The notes under the pieces were generated by a model, which was not told the DNA's origin, searched no databases, and was given only the letters and a program-made list of their open reading frames with translations. 64,000 bases of DNA from Hippasteria phrygiana (Eukaryota > Echinodermata > Asteroidea > Valvatida > Goniasteridae), in NCBI GenBank assembly GCA_037893225.1, contig JAZGUH010000333.1, positions 1 through 64,000 on the forward strand. The letters run 5' to 3'. Numbering within the stretch: the first letter of the stretch is position 1; each line of letters begins with the position of its first letter. This document shows, one piece after another, positions 37,505-51,656 of this stretch. The position numbers and the translations under genes are program-made.

Positions 37505-40500
37505 TTGTGGAGAAAATTCAAACCTCGCAATGTTTATTTTCTTTCCGGCCAACATCTGTGTACATGTTACCGTCTATTTATTGCTCCATGCATGTCAAAT
37601 TCCCTGGGGTATGGACTTGCTTTACTCATTCATAATTGCATGAAATATCAACCAAATACGGTAATTTTGACATGTATGGATAGCTTAGATCTGGCGCTAC
37701 ATGTTGCAATCATCGGCGGCTTCTTAGAGTTAAAATTTGTGGAGAAAATTCAAACCTCGCAATGTTTATTTTCTTTCCGGCCAACATCTGTGTACATATT
37801 ACCGTCTATTTATTGCTCCATGCCTGTCAAATTCCCTGGGGTATGGACTTGCTTTACTCATTCATAATTGCATGAAATATCAACCAAATGCAGTAATTTT
37901 GACATGTATGTATAGCTTAGATCTGGCGCTACATGTTGCAATCATCGGCGGCTTCCCAGAGTTAAAACTTGTGGAGAAAATTCAAACCTCGCAATGTTTA
38001 TTTTCTTTCCGGCCAACATCTGTGTACATATTACCGTCTATTTATTGCTCCATGCATGTCAAATTCCCTGGGGTATGGACTTGCTTTATTCATTCATAAT
38101 TGCATGACATATCAACCAAATGCAGTATTTTTGACATGTATGGATAGCTTAGATCTGGCGCTACGTGTTGCAATCATCGGCGGCTTCCCAGAGTTAAAAC
38201 TTGTGGAGAAAATTCAAACCTCGCAATGTTTATTTTCTTTCCGGCCAACATCTGTGTACATATTACCGTCTATTTATTGCTCCATGCCTGTCAAATTCCC
38301 TGGGGTATGGACTTGCTTTACTCATTCATAATTGCATGAAATATCAACCAAATGCAGTATTTTTGACATGTATGTATAGCTTAGATCTGGCGCTACATGT
38401 TGCAATCATCGGCGGCTTCCCAGAGTTAAAACTTGTGGAGAAAATTCAAACCTCGCAATGTATATTTTCTTTCCGGCCAACATCTGTGTACATATTACCG
38501 TCTATTTATTGCTCCATGCATGTCAAATTCCCTGGGGTATGGACTTGCTTTATTCATTCATAATTGCATGAAATATCAACCAAATACAGTAATTTTGACA
38601 TGTATGGATAGCTTAGATCTGGCGCTACATGTTGCAATCATCGGCGGCTTCTTAGAGTTAAAACTTGTGGAGAAAATTCAAACCTCGCAATGTTTATTTT
38701 CTTTCCGGCCAACATCTGTGTACATATTACCGTCTATTTATTGCTCCATGCCTGTCAAATTCCCTGGGGTATGGACTTGCTTTACTCATTCATAATTGCA
38801 TGAAATATCAACCAAATGCAGTAATTTTGACATGTATGTATAGCTTAGATCTGGCGCTACATGTTGCAATCATCGGCGGCTTCCTAGAGTTCAAACTTGT
38901 GGAGAAAATTCAAACCTCGCAATGTTTATTTTCTTTCCGGCCAACATCTGTGTACATGTTACCGTCTATTTATTGCTCCATGCATGTCAAATTCCCTGGG
39001 GTATGGACTTGCTTTACTCATTCATAATTGCATGAAATATCAACCAAATACAGTAATTTTGACATGTATGGATAGCTTAGATCTGGCGCTACATGTTGCA
39101 ATTATCGGCGGCTTCTTAGAGTTAACACTTGTGGAGAAAATTCAAACCTCGCAATGTTTATTTTCTTTCCGGCCAACATCTGTGTACATGTTACCGTCTA
39201 TTTATTGCTCCATGCATGTCAAATTCCCTGGGGTATGGACTTGCTTTACTCATTCATAATTGCATGAAATATCAACCAAATTCAGTAATTTTGACATGTA
39301 TGGATAGCTTAGATCTGGCGCTACATGTTGCAATTATCGGCGGCTTCTTAGAGTTAACACTTGTGGAGAAAATTCAAACCTCGCAATGTTTATTTTCTTC
39401 CCGGCCACCATCCGTGTGCAGATTACCTTTTATTTATTGCTCCATGCCTGTCAAATTCCCTGGGGTATGGACTTGCTTTACTCATTCATAATTGCATGAA
39501 ATATCAACCAAATACAGTAATTTTGACATGTATGGATAGCTTAGATCTGGCGCTACATGTTGCAATCATCGGCGGCTTCCTAGAGTTAAAATTTGTGGAG
39601 AAAATTCAAACCTCGCAATGTTTATTTTCTTTCCGCCCAACATCTGTGTACATATTACCGTCTATTTATTGCTCCATGCCTGTCAAATTCCCTGGGGTAT
39701 GGACTTGCTTTACTCATTCATAATTGCATGAAATATCAACCAAATGCAGTATTTTTGACATGTATGGATAGCTTAGATCTGGCGCTACATGTTGCAATCA
39801 TCGGCGGCTTCTTAGAGTTAAAACTTGTGGAGAAAATTCAAACCTCGCAATGTTGATTTTCTTTCCGGCCAACATCTGTGTACATGTTACCGTCTATTTA
39901 TTGCTCCATGCATGTCAAATTCCCTGGGGTATGGACTTGCTTTACTCATTCATAATTGCATGAAATATCAACCAAATGCAGTAATTTTGACATGTATGTA
40001 TAGCTTAGATCTGGCGCTACATGTTGCAATTATCGGCGGCTTCTTAGAGTTAAAACTTGTGGAGAAAATTCAAACCTCGCAATGTTTATTTTCTTTCCGG
40101 CCAACATCTGTGTACATATTACCGTCTATTTATTGCTCCATGCCTGTCAAATTCCCTGGGGTATGGACTTGCTTTACTCATTCATAATTGCATGAAATAT
40201 CAACCAAATGCAGTAATTTTGACATGTATGTATAGCTTAGATCTGGCGCTACATGTTGCAATCATCGGCGGCTTCCTAGAGTTAAAACTTGTGGAGAAAA
40301 TTCAAACGTCGCAATGTTTATTTTCTTCCCGGCCACCATCCGTGTGCAGATTACCTTTTATTTATTGCTCCATGCCTGTCAAATTCCCTGGGGTATGGAC
40401 TTGCTTTATTCATTCATAATTGCATGAAATATCAACCAAATGCAGTAATTTTGACATGTATGGATAGCTTAGATCTGGCGCTACATGTTGCAATCATCGG

Positions 40501-41216
40501 CGGCTTCTTAGAGTTAAAACTTGTGGAGAAAATTCAAACCTCGCAATGTTTATTTTCTTTCCGGCCAACATTTGTGTACATATTACCGTCTATTTATTGC
40601 TCCATGCCTGTCAAATTCCCTGGGGTATGGACTTGCTTTACTCATTCATAATTGCATGAAATATCAACCAAATGCAGTAATTTTGACATGTATGTATAGC
40701 TTAGATCTGGCGCTACATGTTGCAATCATCGGCGGCTTCCTAGAGTTCAAACTTGTGGAGAAAATTCAAACCTCGCAATGTTTATTTTCTTTCCGGCCAA
40801 CATCTGTGTACATATTACCGTCTATTTATTGCTCCATGCCTGTCAAATTCCCTGGGGTATGGACTTGCTTTACTCATTCATAATTGCATGAAATATCAAC
40901 CAAATGCAGTAATTTTGACATGTATGTATAGCTTAGATCTGGCGCTACATGTTGCAATCATCGGCGGCTTCCTAGAGTTAAAACTTGTGGAGAAAATTCA
41001 AACGTCGCAATGTTTATTTTCTTCCCGGCTACCATCCGTGTGCAGATTACCTTTTATTTATTGCTCCATGCCTGTCAAATTCCCTGGGGTATGGACTTGC
41101 TTTACTCATTCATAATTGCATGAAATATCAACCAAATGCAGTATTTTTGACATGTATGGATAGCTTAGATCTGGCGCTACATGTTGCAATCATCGGCGGC
41201 TTCTTAGAGTTAAAAC
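37505..41216 (+). repeat. Transition zone between left and right variant sets
   Basis: Within these 16 monomers the marker content changes. TGTATATTTT, common from 890 on, occurs for the last time near 38459. GCATGACATATC with CTACGTGTTG first appears near 38105-38166. CAGTATTTTTG becomes frequent, and TGTTGATTTT first appears at 39851. The b-c-d-e-f run of the right-hand unit first appears intact at 38897-40056. No long HOR is complete inside this stretch. Confidence 0.7.
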
Positions 41217-42608
41217 TTGTGGAGAAAATTCAAACCTCGCAATGTTTATTTTCTTTCCGGCCAACATCTGTGTACATGTTACCGTCTATTTATTGCTCCA
41301 TGCATGTCAAATTCCCTGGGGTATGGACTTGCTTTACTCATTCATAATTGCATGAAATATCAACCAGATGCAGTAATTTTGACATGTATGTATAGCTTAG
41401 ATCTGGCGCTACATGTTGCAATTATCGGCGGCTTCTTAGAGTTAAAACTTGTGGAGAAAATTCAAACCTCGCAATGTTTATTTTCTTTCCGGCCAACATC
41501 TGTGTACATGTTACCGTCTATTTATTGCTCCATGCATGTCAAATTCCCTGGGGTATGGACTTGCTTTACTCATTCATAATTGCATGAAATATCAACCAAA
41601 TACAGTAATTTTGACATGTATGGATAGCTTAGATCTGGCGCTACATGTTGCAATTATCGGCGGCTTCTTAGAGTTAACACTTGTGGAGAAAATTCAAACC
41701 TCGCAATGTTTATTTTCTTTCCGGCCAACATCTGTGTACATGTTACCGTCTATTTATTGCTCCATGCATGTCAAATTCCCTGGGGTATGGACTTGCTTTA
41801 CTCATTCATAATTGCATGAAATATCAACCAAATTCAGTAATTTTGACATGTATGGATAGCTTAGATCTGGCGCTACATGTTGCAATTATCGGCGGCTTCT
41901 TAGAGTTAACACTTGTGGAGAAAATTCAAACCTCGCAATGTTTATTTTCTTCCCGGCCACCATCCGTGTGCAGATTACCTTTTATTTATTGCTCCATGCC
42001 TGTCAAATTCCCTGGGGTATGGACTTGCTTTACTCATTCATAATTGCATGAAATATCAACCAAATACAGTAATTTTGACATGTATGGATAGCTTAGATCT
42101 GGCGCTACATGTTGCAATCATCGGCGGCTTCTTAGAGTTAAAACTTGTGGAGAAAATTCAAACCTCGCAATGTTTATTTTCTTTCCGGCCAACATTTGTG
42201 TACATATTACCGTCTATTTATTGCTCCATGCCTGTCAAATTCCCTGGGGTATGGACTTGCTTTACTCATTCATAATTGCATGAAATATCAACCAAATGCA
42301 GTAATTTTGACATGTATGTATAGCTTAGATCTGGCGCTACATGTTGCAATCATCGGCGGCTTCCTAGAGTTCAAACTTGTGGAGAAAATTCAAACCTCGC
42401 AATGTTTATTTTCTTTCCGGCCAACATCTGTGTACATGTTACCGTCTATTTATTGCTCCATGCATGTCAAATTCCCTGGGGTATGGACTTGCTTTACTCA
42501 TTCATAATTGCATGAAATATCAACCAAATACGGTAATTTTGACATGTATGGATAGCTTAGATCTGGCGCTACATGTTGCAATCATCGGCGGCTTCTTAGA
42601 GTTAAAAC

Positions 42609-42840
42609 TTGTCTAGAAAATTCAAACCTCGCAATGTTTATTTTCTTTCCGGCAAACATCTGTGTACATGTTACCGTCTATTTATTGCTCCATGCATGTC
42701 AAATTCCCTGGGGTATGGACTTGCTTTACTCATTCATAATTGCATGAAATATCAACCAAATGCAGTAATTTTGACATGTATGTATAGCTTAGATCTGGCG
42801 CTACATGTTGCAATCATCGGCGGCTTCTTAGAGTTAAAAT
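42609..42840 (+). repeat. Monomer with TCTAGA variant (first of two)
   Basis: Here the usual TTGTGGAGAAAA is TTGTCTAGAAAA, a GG-to-CT doublet change that creates an XbaI site at 42612-42617, and CCGGCCAAC is CCGGCAAAC. The only other copy in the window is 5,800 bp downstream. The pair is a clean tag for the 25-monomer duplication. Confidence 0.92.
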
Positions 42841-45800
42841 TTGTGGAGAAAATTCAAACCTCGCAATGTTTATTTTCTTTCCGGCCAACATCTGTGTACA
42901 TATTACCGTCTATTTATTGCTCCATGCCTGTCAAATTCCCTGGGGTATGGACTTGCTTTACTCATTCATAATTGCATGAAATATCAACCAAATGCAGGAA
43001 TTTTGACATGTATGTATAGCTTAGATCTGGCGCTACATGTTGCAATCATCGGCGGCTTCCCAGAGTTAAAACTTGTGGAGAAAATTCAAACCTCGCAATG
43101 TTTATTTTCTTTCCGCCCAACATCTGTGTACATATTACCGTCTATTTATTGCTCCATGCCTGTCAAATTCCCTGGGGTATGGACTTGCTTTACTCATTCA
43201 TAATTGCATGAAATATCAACCAAATGCAGTATTTTTGACATGTATGGATAGCTTAGATCTGGCGCTACATGTTGCAATCATCGGCGGCTTCTTAGAGTTA
43301 AAACTTGTGGAGAAAATTCAAACCTCGCAATGTTGATTTTCTTTCCGGCCAACATCTGTGTACATGTTACCGTCTATTTATTGCTCCATGCATGTCAAAT
43401 TCCCTGGGGTATGGACTTGCTTTACTCATTCATAATTGCATGAAATATCAACCAAATGCAGTAATTTTGACATGTATGTATAGCTTAGATCTGGCGCTAC
43501 ATGTTGCAATTATCGGCGGCTTCTTAGAGTTAAAACTTGTGGAGAAAATTCAAACCTCGCAATGTTTATTTTCTTTCCGGCCAACATCTGTGTACATATT
43601 ACCGTCTATTTATTGCTCCATGCCTGTCAAATTCCCTGGGGTATGGACTTGCTTTACTCATTCATAATTGCATGAAATATCAACCAAATTCAGTAATTTT
43701 GACATGTATGGATAGCTTAGATCTGGCGCTACATGTTGCAATCATCGGCGGCTTCCCAGAGTTAAAACTTGTGGAGAAAATTCAAACCTCGCAATGTTTA
43801 TTTTCTTTCCGCCCAACATCTGTGTACATATTACCGTCTATTTATTGCTCCATGCCTGTCAAATTCCCTGGGGTATGGACTTGCTTTACTCATTCATAAT
43901 TGCATGAAATATCAACCAAATGCAGTATTTTTGACATGTATGGATAGCTTAGATCTGGCGCTACATGTTGCAATCATCGGCGGCTTCTTAGAGTTAAAAC
44001 TTGTGGAGAAAATTCAAACCTCGCAATGTTGATTTTCTTTCCGGCCAACATCTGTGTACATGTTACCGTCTATTTATTGCTCCATGCATGTCAAATTCCC
44101 TGGGGTATGGACTTGCTTTACTCATTCATAATTGCATGAAATATCAACCAAATGCAGTAATTTTGACATGTATGTATAGCTTAGATCTGGCGCTACATGT
44201 TGCAATTATCGGCGGCTTCTTAGAGTTAAAACTTGTGGAGAAAATTCAAACCTCGCAATGTTTATTTTCTTTCCGGCCAACATCTGTGTACATATTACCG
44301 TCTATTTATTGCTCCATGCCTGTCAAATTCCCTGGGGTATGGACTTGCTTTACTCATTCATAATTGCATGAAATATCAACCAAATTCAGTAATTTTGACA
44401 TGTATGGATAGCTTAGATCTGGCGCTACATGTTGCAATTATCGGCGGCTTCTTAGAGTTAACACTTGTGGAGAAAATTCAAACCTCGCAATGTTTATTTT
44501 CTTCCCGGCCACCATCCGTGTGCAGATTACCTTTTATTTATTGCTCCATGCCTGTCAAATTCCCTGGGGTATGGACTTGCTTTACTCATTCATAATTGCA
44601 TGAAATATCAACCAAATACAGTAATTTTGACATGTATGGATAGCTTAGATCTGGCGCTACATGTTGCAATCATCGGCGGCTTCCTAGAGTTAAAATTTGT
44701 GGAGAAAATTCAAACCTCGCAATGTTTATTTTCTTTCCGCCCAACATCTGTGTACATATTACCGTCTATTTATTGCTCCATGCCTGTCAAATTCCCTGGG
44801 GTATGGACTTGCTTTACTCATTCATAATTGCATGAAATATCAACCAAATGCAGTATTTTTGACATGTATGGATAGCTTAGATCTGGCGCTACATGTTGCA
44901 ATCATCGGCGGCTTCTTAGAGTTAAAACTTGTGGAGAAAATTCAAACCTCGCAATGTTGATTTTCTTTCCGGCCAACATCTGTGTACATGTTACCGTCTA
45001 TTTATTGCTCCATGCATGTCAAATTCCCTGGGGTATGGACTTGCTTTACTCATTCATAATTGCATGAAATATCAACCAAATGCAGTAATTTTGACATGTA
45101 TGTATAGCTTAGATCTGGCGCTACATGTTGCAATTATCGGCGGCTTCTTAGAGTTAAAACTTGTGGAGAAAATTCAAACCTCGCAATGTTTATTTTCTTT
45201 CCGGCCAACATCTGTGTACATATTACCGTCTATTTATTGCTCCATGCCTGTCAAATTCCCTGGGGTATGGACTTGCTTTACTCATTCATAATTGCATGAA
45301 ATATCAACCAAATGCAGTAATTTTGACATGTATGTATAGCTTAGATCTGGCGCTACATGTTGCAATCATCGGCGGCTTCCCAGAATTAAAACTTGTGGAG
45401 AAAATTCAAACCTCGCAATGTTTATTTTCTTTCCGGCCAACATCTGTGTACATATTACCGTCTATTTATTGCTCCATGCATGTCAAATTCCCTGGGGTAT
45501 GGACTTGCTTTATTCATTCATAATTGCATGACATATCAACCAAATGCAGTATTTTTGACATGTATGGATAGCTTAGATCTGGCGCTACGTGTTGCAATCA
45601 TCGGCGGCTTCCCAGAGTTAAAACTTGTGGAGAAAATTCAAACCTCGCAATGTTTATTTTCTTTCCGGCCAACATCTGTGTACATATTACCGTCTATTTA
45701 TTGCTCCATGCATGTCAAATTCCCTGGGGTATGGACTTGCTTTACTCATTCATAATTGCATGAAATATCAACCAAATACAGTAATTTTGACATGTATGGA

Positions 45801-48408
45801 TAGCTTAGATCTGGCGCTACATGTTGCAATTATCGGCGGCTTCTTAGAGTTAAAACTTGTGGAGAAAATTCAAACCTCGCAATGTTTATTTTCTTTCCGG
45901 CCAACATCTGTGTACATGTTACCGTCTATTTATTGCTCCATGCATGTCAAATTCCCTGGGGTATGGACTTGCTTTACTCATTCATAATTGCATGAAATAT
46001 CAACCAAATGCAGTAATTTTGACATGTATGTATAGCTTAGATCTGGCGCTACATGTTGCAATTATCGGCGGCTTCTTAGAGTTAAAACTTGTGGAGAAAA
46101 TTCAAACCTCGCAATGTTTATTTTCTTTCCGGCCAACATCTGTGTACATATTACCGTCTATTTATTGCTCCATGCCTGTCAAATTCCCTGGGGTATGGAC
46201 TTGCTTTACTCATTCATAATTGCATGAAATATCAACCAAATGCAGTAATTTTGACATGTATGTATAGCTTAGATCTGGCGCTACATGTTGCAATCATCGG
46301 CGGCTTCCTAGAGTTAAAACTTGTGGAGAAAATTCAAACGTCGCAATGTTTATTTTCTTCCCGGCTACCATCCGTGTGCAGATTACCTTTTATTTATTGC
46401 TCCATGCCTGTCAAATTCCCTGGGGTATGGACTTGCTTTACTCATTCATAATTGCATGAAATATCAACCAAATGCAGTATTTTTGACATGTATGGATAGC
46501 TTAGATCTGGCGCTACATGTTGCAATCATCGGCGGCTTCTTAGAGTTAAAACTTGTGGAGAAAATTCAAACCTCGCAATGTTTATTTTCTTTCCGGCCAA
46601 CATTTGTGTACATATTACCGTCTATTTATTGCTCCATGCCTGTCAAATTCCCTGGGGTATGGACTTGCTTTACTCATTCATAATTGCATGAAATATCAAC
46701 CAAATGCAGTAATTTTGACATGTATGTATAGCTTAGATCTGGCGCTACATGTTGCAATCATCGGCGGCTTCCTAGAGTTAAAACTTGTGGAGAAAATTCA
46801 AACGTCGCAATGTTTATTTTCTTCCCGGCTACCATCCGTGTGCAGATTACCTTTTATTTATTGCTCCATGCCTGTCAAATTCCCTGGGGTATGGACTTGC
46901 TTTACTCATTCATAATTGCATGAAATATCAACCAAATGCAGTATTTTTGACATGTATGGATAGCTTAGATCTGGCGCTACATGTTGCAATCATCGGCGGC
47001 TTCTTAGAGTTAAAACTTGTGGAGAAAATTCAAACCTCGCAATGTTTATTTTCTTTCCGGCCAACATCTGTGTACATGTTACCGTCTATTTATTGCTCCA
47101 TGCATGTCAAATTCCCTGGGGTATGGACTTGCTTTACTCATTCATAATTGCATGAAATATCAACCAGATGCAGTAATTTTGACATGTATGTATAGCTTAG
47201 ATCTGGCGCTACATGTTGCAATTATCGGCGGCTTCTTAGAGTTAAAACTTGTGGAGAAAATTCAAACCTCGCAATGTTTATTTTCTTTCCGGCCAACATC
47301 TGTGTACATGTTACCGTCTATTTATTGCTCCATGCATGTCAAATTCCCTGGGGTATGGACTTGCTTTACTCATTCATAATTGCATGAAATATCAACCAAA
47401 TACAGTAATTTTGACATGTATGGATAGCTTAGATCTGGCGCTACATGTTGCAATTATCGGCGGCTTCTTAGAGTTAACACTTGTGGAGAAAATTCAAACC
47501 TCGCAATGTTTATTTTCTTTCCGGCCAACATCTGTGTACATGTTACCGTCTATTTATTGCTCCATGCATGTCAAATTCCCTGGGGTATGGACTTGCTTTA
47601 CTCATTCATAATTGCATGAAATATCAACCAAATTCAGTAATTTTGACATGTATGGATAGCTTAGATCTGGCGCTACATGTTGCAATTATCGGCGGCTTCT
47701 TAGAGTTAACACTTGTGGAGAAAATTCAAACCTCGCAATGTTTATTTTCTTCCCGGCCACCATCCGTGTGCAGATTACCTTTTATTTATTGCTCCATGCC
47801 TGTCAAATTCCCTGGGGTATGGACTTGCTTTACTCATTCATAATTGCATGAAATATCAACCAAATACAGTAATTTTGACATGTATGGATAGCTTAGATCT
47901 GGCGCTACATGTTGCAATCATCGGCGGCTTCTTAGAGTTAAAACTTGTGGAGAAAATTCAAACCTCGCAATGTTTATTTTCTTTCCGGCCAACATTTGTG
48001 TACATATTACCGTCTATTTATTGCTCCATGCCTGTCAAATTCCCTGGGGTATGGACTTGCTTTACTCATTCATAATTGCATGAAATATCAACCAAATGCA
48101 GTAATTTTGACATGTATGTATAGCTTAGATCTGGCGCTACATGTTGCAATCATCGGCGGCTTCCTAGAGTTCAAACTTGTGGAGAAAATTCAAACCTCGC
48201 AATGTTTATTTTCTTTCCGGCCAACATCTGTGTACATGTTACCGTCTATTTATTGCTCCATGCATGTCAAATTCCCTGGGGTATGGACTTGCTTTACTCA
48301 TTCATAATTGCATGAAATATCAACCAAATACGGTAATTTTGACATGTATGGATAGCTTAGATCTGGCGCTACATGTTGCAATCATCGGCGGCTTCTTAGA
48401 GTTAAAAC

Positions 48409-48640
48409 TTGTCTAGAAAATTCAAACCTCGCAATGTTTATTTTCTTTCCGGCAAACATCTGTGTACATGTTACCGTCTATTTATTGCTCCATGCATGTC
48501 AAATTCCCTGGGGTATGGACTTGCTTTACTCATTCATAATTGCATGAAATATCAACCAAATGCAGTAATTTTGACATGTATGTATAGCTTAGATCTGGCG
48601 CTACATGTTGCAATCATCGGCGGCTTCTTAGAGTTAAAAT
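48409..48640 (+). repeat. Monomer with TCTAGA variant (second of two)
   Basis: It has the same GG-to-CT doublet (XbaI site at 48412-48417) and CCGGCAAAC change as the monomer at 42609, within the matching +5,800-bp block. Confidence 0.92.
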
Positions 48641-51600
48641 TTGTGGAGAAAATTCAAACCTCGCAATGTTTATTTTCTTTCCGGCCAACATCTGTGTACA
48701 TATTACCGTCTATTTATTGCTCCATGCCTGTCAAATTCCCTGGGGTATGGACTTGCTTTACTCATTCATAATTGCATGAAATATCAACCAAATGCAGGAA
48801 TTTTGACATGTATGTATAGCTTAGATCTGGCGCTACATGTTGCAATCATCGGCGGCTTCCCAGAGTTAAAACTTGTGGAGAAAATTCAAACCTCGCAATG
48901 TTTATTTTCTTTCCGCCCAACATCTGTGTACATATTACCGTCTATTTATTGCTCCATGCCTGTCAAATTCCCTGGGGTATGGACTTGCTTTACTCATTCA
49001 TAATTGCATGAAATATCAACCAAATGCAGTATTTTTGACATGTATGGATAGCTTAGATCTGGCGCTACATGTTGCAATCATCGGCGGCTTCTTAGAGTTA
49101 AAACTTGTGGAGAAAATTCAAACCTCGCAATGTTGATTTTCTTTCCGGCCAACATCTGTGTACATGTTACCGTCTATTTATTGCTCCATGCATGTCAAAT
49201 TCCCTGGGGTATGGACTTGCTTTACTCATTCATAATTGCATGAAATATCAACCAAATGCAGTAATTTTGACATGTATGTATAGCTTAGATCTGGCGCTAC
49301 ATGTTGCAATTATCGGCGGCTTCTTAGAGTTAAAACTTGTGGAGAAAATTCAAACCTCGCAATGTTTATTTTCTTTCCGGCCAACATCTGTGTACATATT
49401 ACCGTCTATTTATTGCTCCATGCCTGTCAAATTCCCTGGGGTATGGACTTGCTTTACTCATTCATAATTGCATGAAATATCAACCAAATTCAGTAATTTT
49501 GACATGTATGGATAGCTTAGATCTGGCGCTACATGTTGCAATTATCGGCGGCTTCTTAGAGTTAACACTTGTGGAGAAAATTCAAACCTCGCAATGTTTA
49601 TTTTCTTCCCGGCCACCATCCGTGTGCAGATTACCTTTTATTTATTGCTCCATGCCTGTCAAATTCCCTGGGGTATGGACTTGCTTTACTCATTCATAAT
49701 TGCATGAAATATCAACCAAATACAGTAATTTTGACATGTATGGATAGCTTAGATCTGGCGCTACATGTTGCAATCATCGGCGGCTTCCTAGAGTTAAAAT
49801 TTGTGGAGAAAATTCAAACCTCGCAATGTTTATTTTCTTTCCGCCCAACATCTGTGTACATATTACCGTCTATTTATTGCTCCATGCCTGTCAAATTCCC
49901 TGGGGTATGGACTTGCTTTACTCATTCATAATTGCATGAAATATCAACCAAATGCAGTATTTTTGACATGTATGGATAGCTTAGATCTGGCGCTACATGT
50001 TGCAATCATCGGCGGCTTCTTAGAGTTAAAACTTGTGGAGAAAATTCAAACCTCGCAATGTTGATTTTCTTTCCGGCCAACATCTGTGTACATGTTACCG
50101 TCTATTTATTGCTCCATGCATGTCAAATTCCCTGGGGTATGGACTTGCTTTACTCATTCATAATTGCATGAAATATCAACCAAATGCAGTAATTTTGACA
50201 TGTATGTATAGCTTAGATCTGGCGCTACATGTTGCAATTATCGGCGGCTTCTTAGAGTTAAAACTTGTGGAGAAAATTCAAACCTCGCAATGTTTATTTT
50301 CTTTCCGGCCAACATCTGTGTACATATTACCGTCTATTTATTGCTCCATGCCTGTCAAATTCCCTGGGGTATGGACTTGCTTTACTCATTCATAATTGCA
50401 TGAAATATCAACCAAATGCAGTAATTTTGACATGTATGTATAGCTTAGATCTGGCGCTACATGTTGCAATCATCGGCGGCTTCCCAGAGTTAAAACTTGT
50501 GGAGAAAATTCAAACCTCGCAATGTTTATTTTCTTTCCGGCCAACATCTGTGTACATATTACCGTCTATTTATTGCTCCATGCATGTCAAATTCCCTGGG
50601 GTATGGACTTGCTTTATTCATTCATAATTGCATGACATATCAACCAAATGCAGTATTTTTGACATGTATGGATAGCTTAGATCTGGCGCTACGTGTTGCA
50701 ATCATCGGCGGCTTCCCAGAGTTAAAACTTGTGGAGAAAATTCAAACCTCGCAATGTTTATTTTCTTTCCGGCCAACATCTGTGTACATATTACCGTCTA
50801 TTTATTGCTCCATGCATGTCAAATTCCCTGGGGTATGGACTTGCTTTACTCATTCATAATTGCATGAAATATCAACCAAATACAGTAATTTTGACATGTA
50901 TGGATAGCTTAGATCTGGCGCTACATGTTGCAATTATCGGCGGCTTCTTAGAGTTAAAACTTGTGGAGAAAATTCAAACCTCGCAATGTTTATTTTCTTT
51001 CCGGCCAACATCTGTGTACATGTTACCGTCTATTTATTGCTCCATGCATGTCAAATTCCCTGGGGTATGGACTTGCTTTACTCATTCATAATTGCATGAA
51101 ATATCAACCAAATGCAGTAATTTTGACATGTATGTATAGCTTAGATCTGGCGCTACATGTTGCAATTATCGGCGGCTTCTTAGAGTTAAAACTTGTGGAG
51201 AAAATTCAAACCTCGCAATGTTTATTTTCTTTCCGGCCAACATCTGTGTACATATTACCGTCTATTTATTGCTCCATGCCTGTCAAATTCCCTGGGGTAT
51301 GGACTTGCTTTACTCATTCATAATTGCATGAAATATCAACCAAATGCAGTAATTTTGACATGTATGTATAGCTTAGATCTGGCGCTACATGTTGCAATCA
51401 TCGGCGGCTTCCTAGAGTTAAAACTTGTGGAGAAAATTCAAACGTCGCAATGTTTATTTTCTTCCCGGCTACCATCCGTGTGCAGATTACCTTTTATTTA
51501 TTGCTCCATGCCTGTCAAATTCCCTGGGGTATGGACTTGCTTTACTCATTCATAATTGCATGAAATATCAACCAAATGCAGTATTTTTGACATGTATGGA

Positions 51601-51656
51601 TAGCTTAGATCTGGCGCTACATGTTGCAATCATCGGCGGCTTCTTAGAGTTAAAAC

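Larger units (their letters stand above)
40805..51656 (+). repeat. Two long HOR units of 25 and 20 monomers
   Basis: Bases 40805-43742 match 46605-49542 at +5,800 bp (25 monomers, about 2,938 bp). About 43.75-46.60 kb matches 48.85-51.70 kb at +5,104 bp (22 monomers), with a private A at about 45384. The two units differ by three extra monomers near 43769-44464 and two near 46553-47016. Both carry an eight-monomer segment (42145-44000 and 47945-49800 region), including the TCTAGA-bearing monomers at 42609 and 48409, that is absent from the simple 12-monomer units to the right. Confidence 0.8.
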
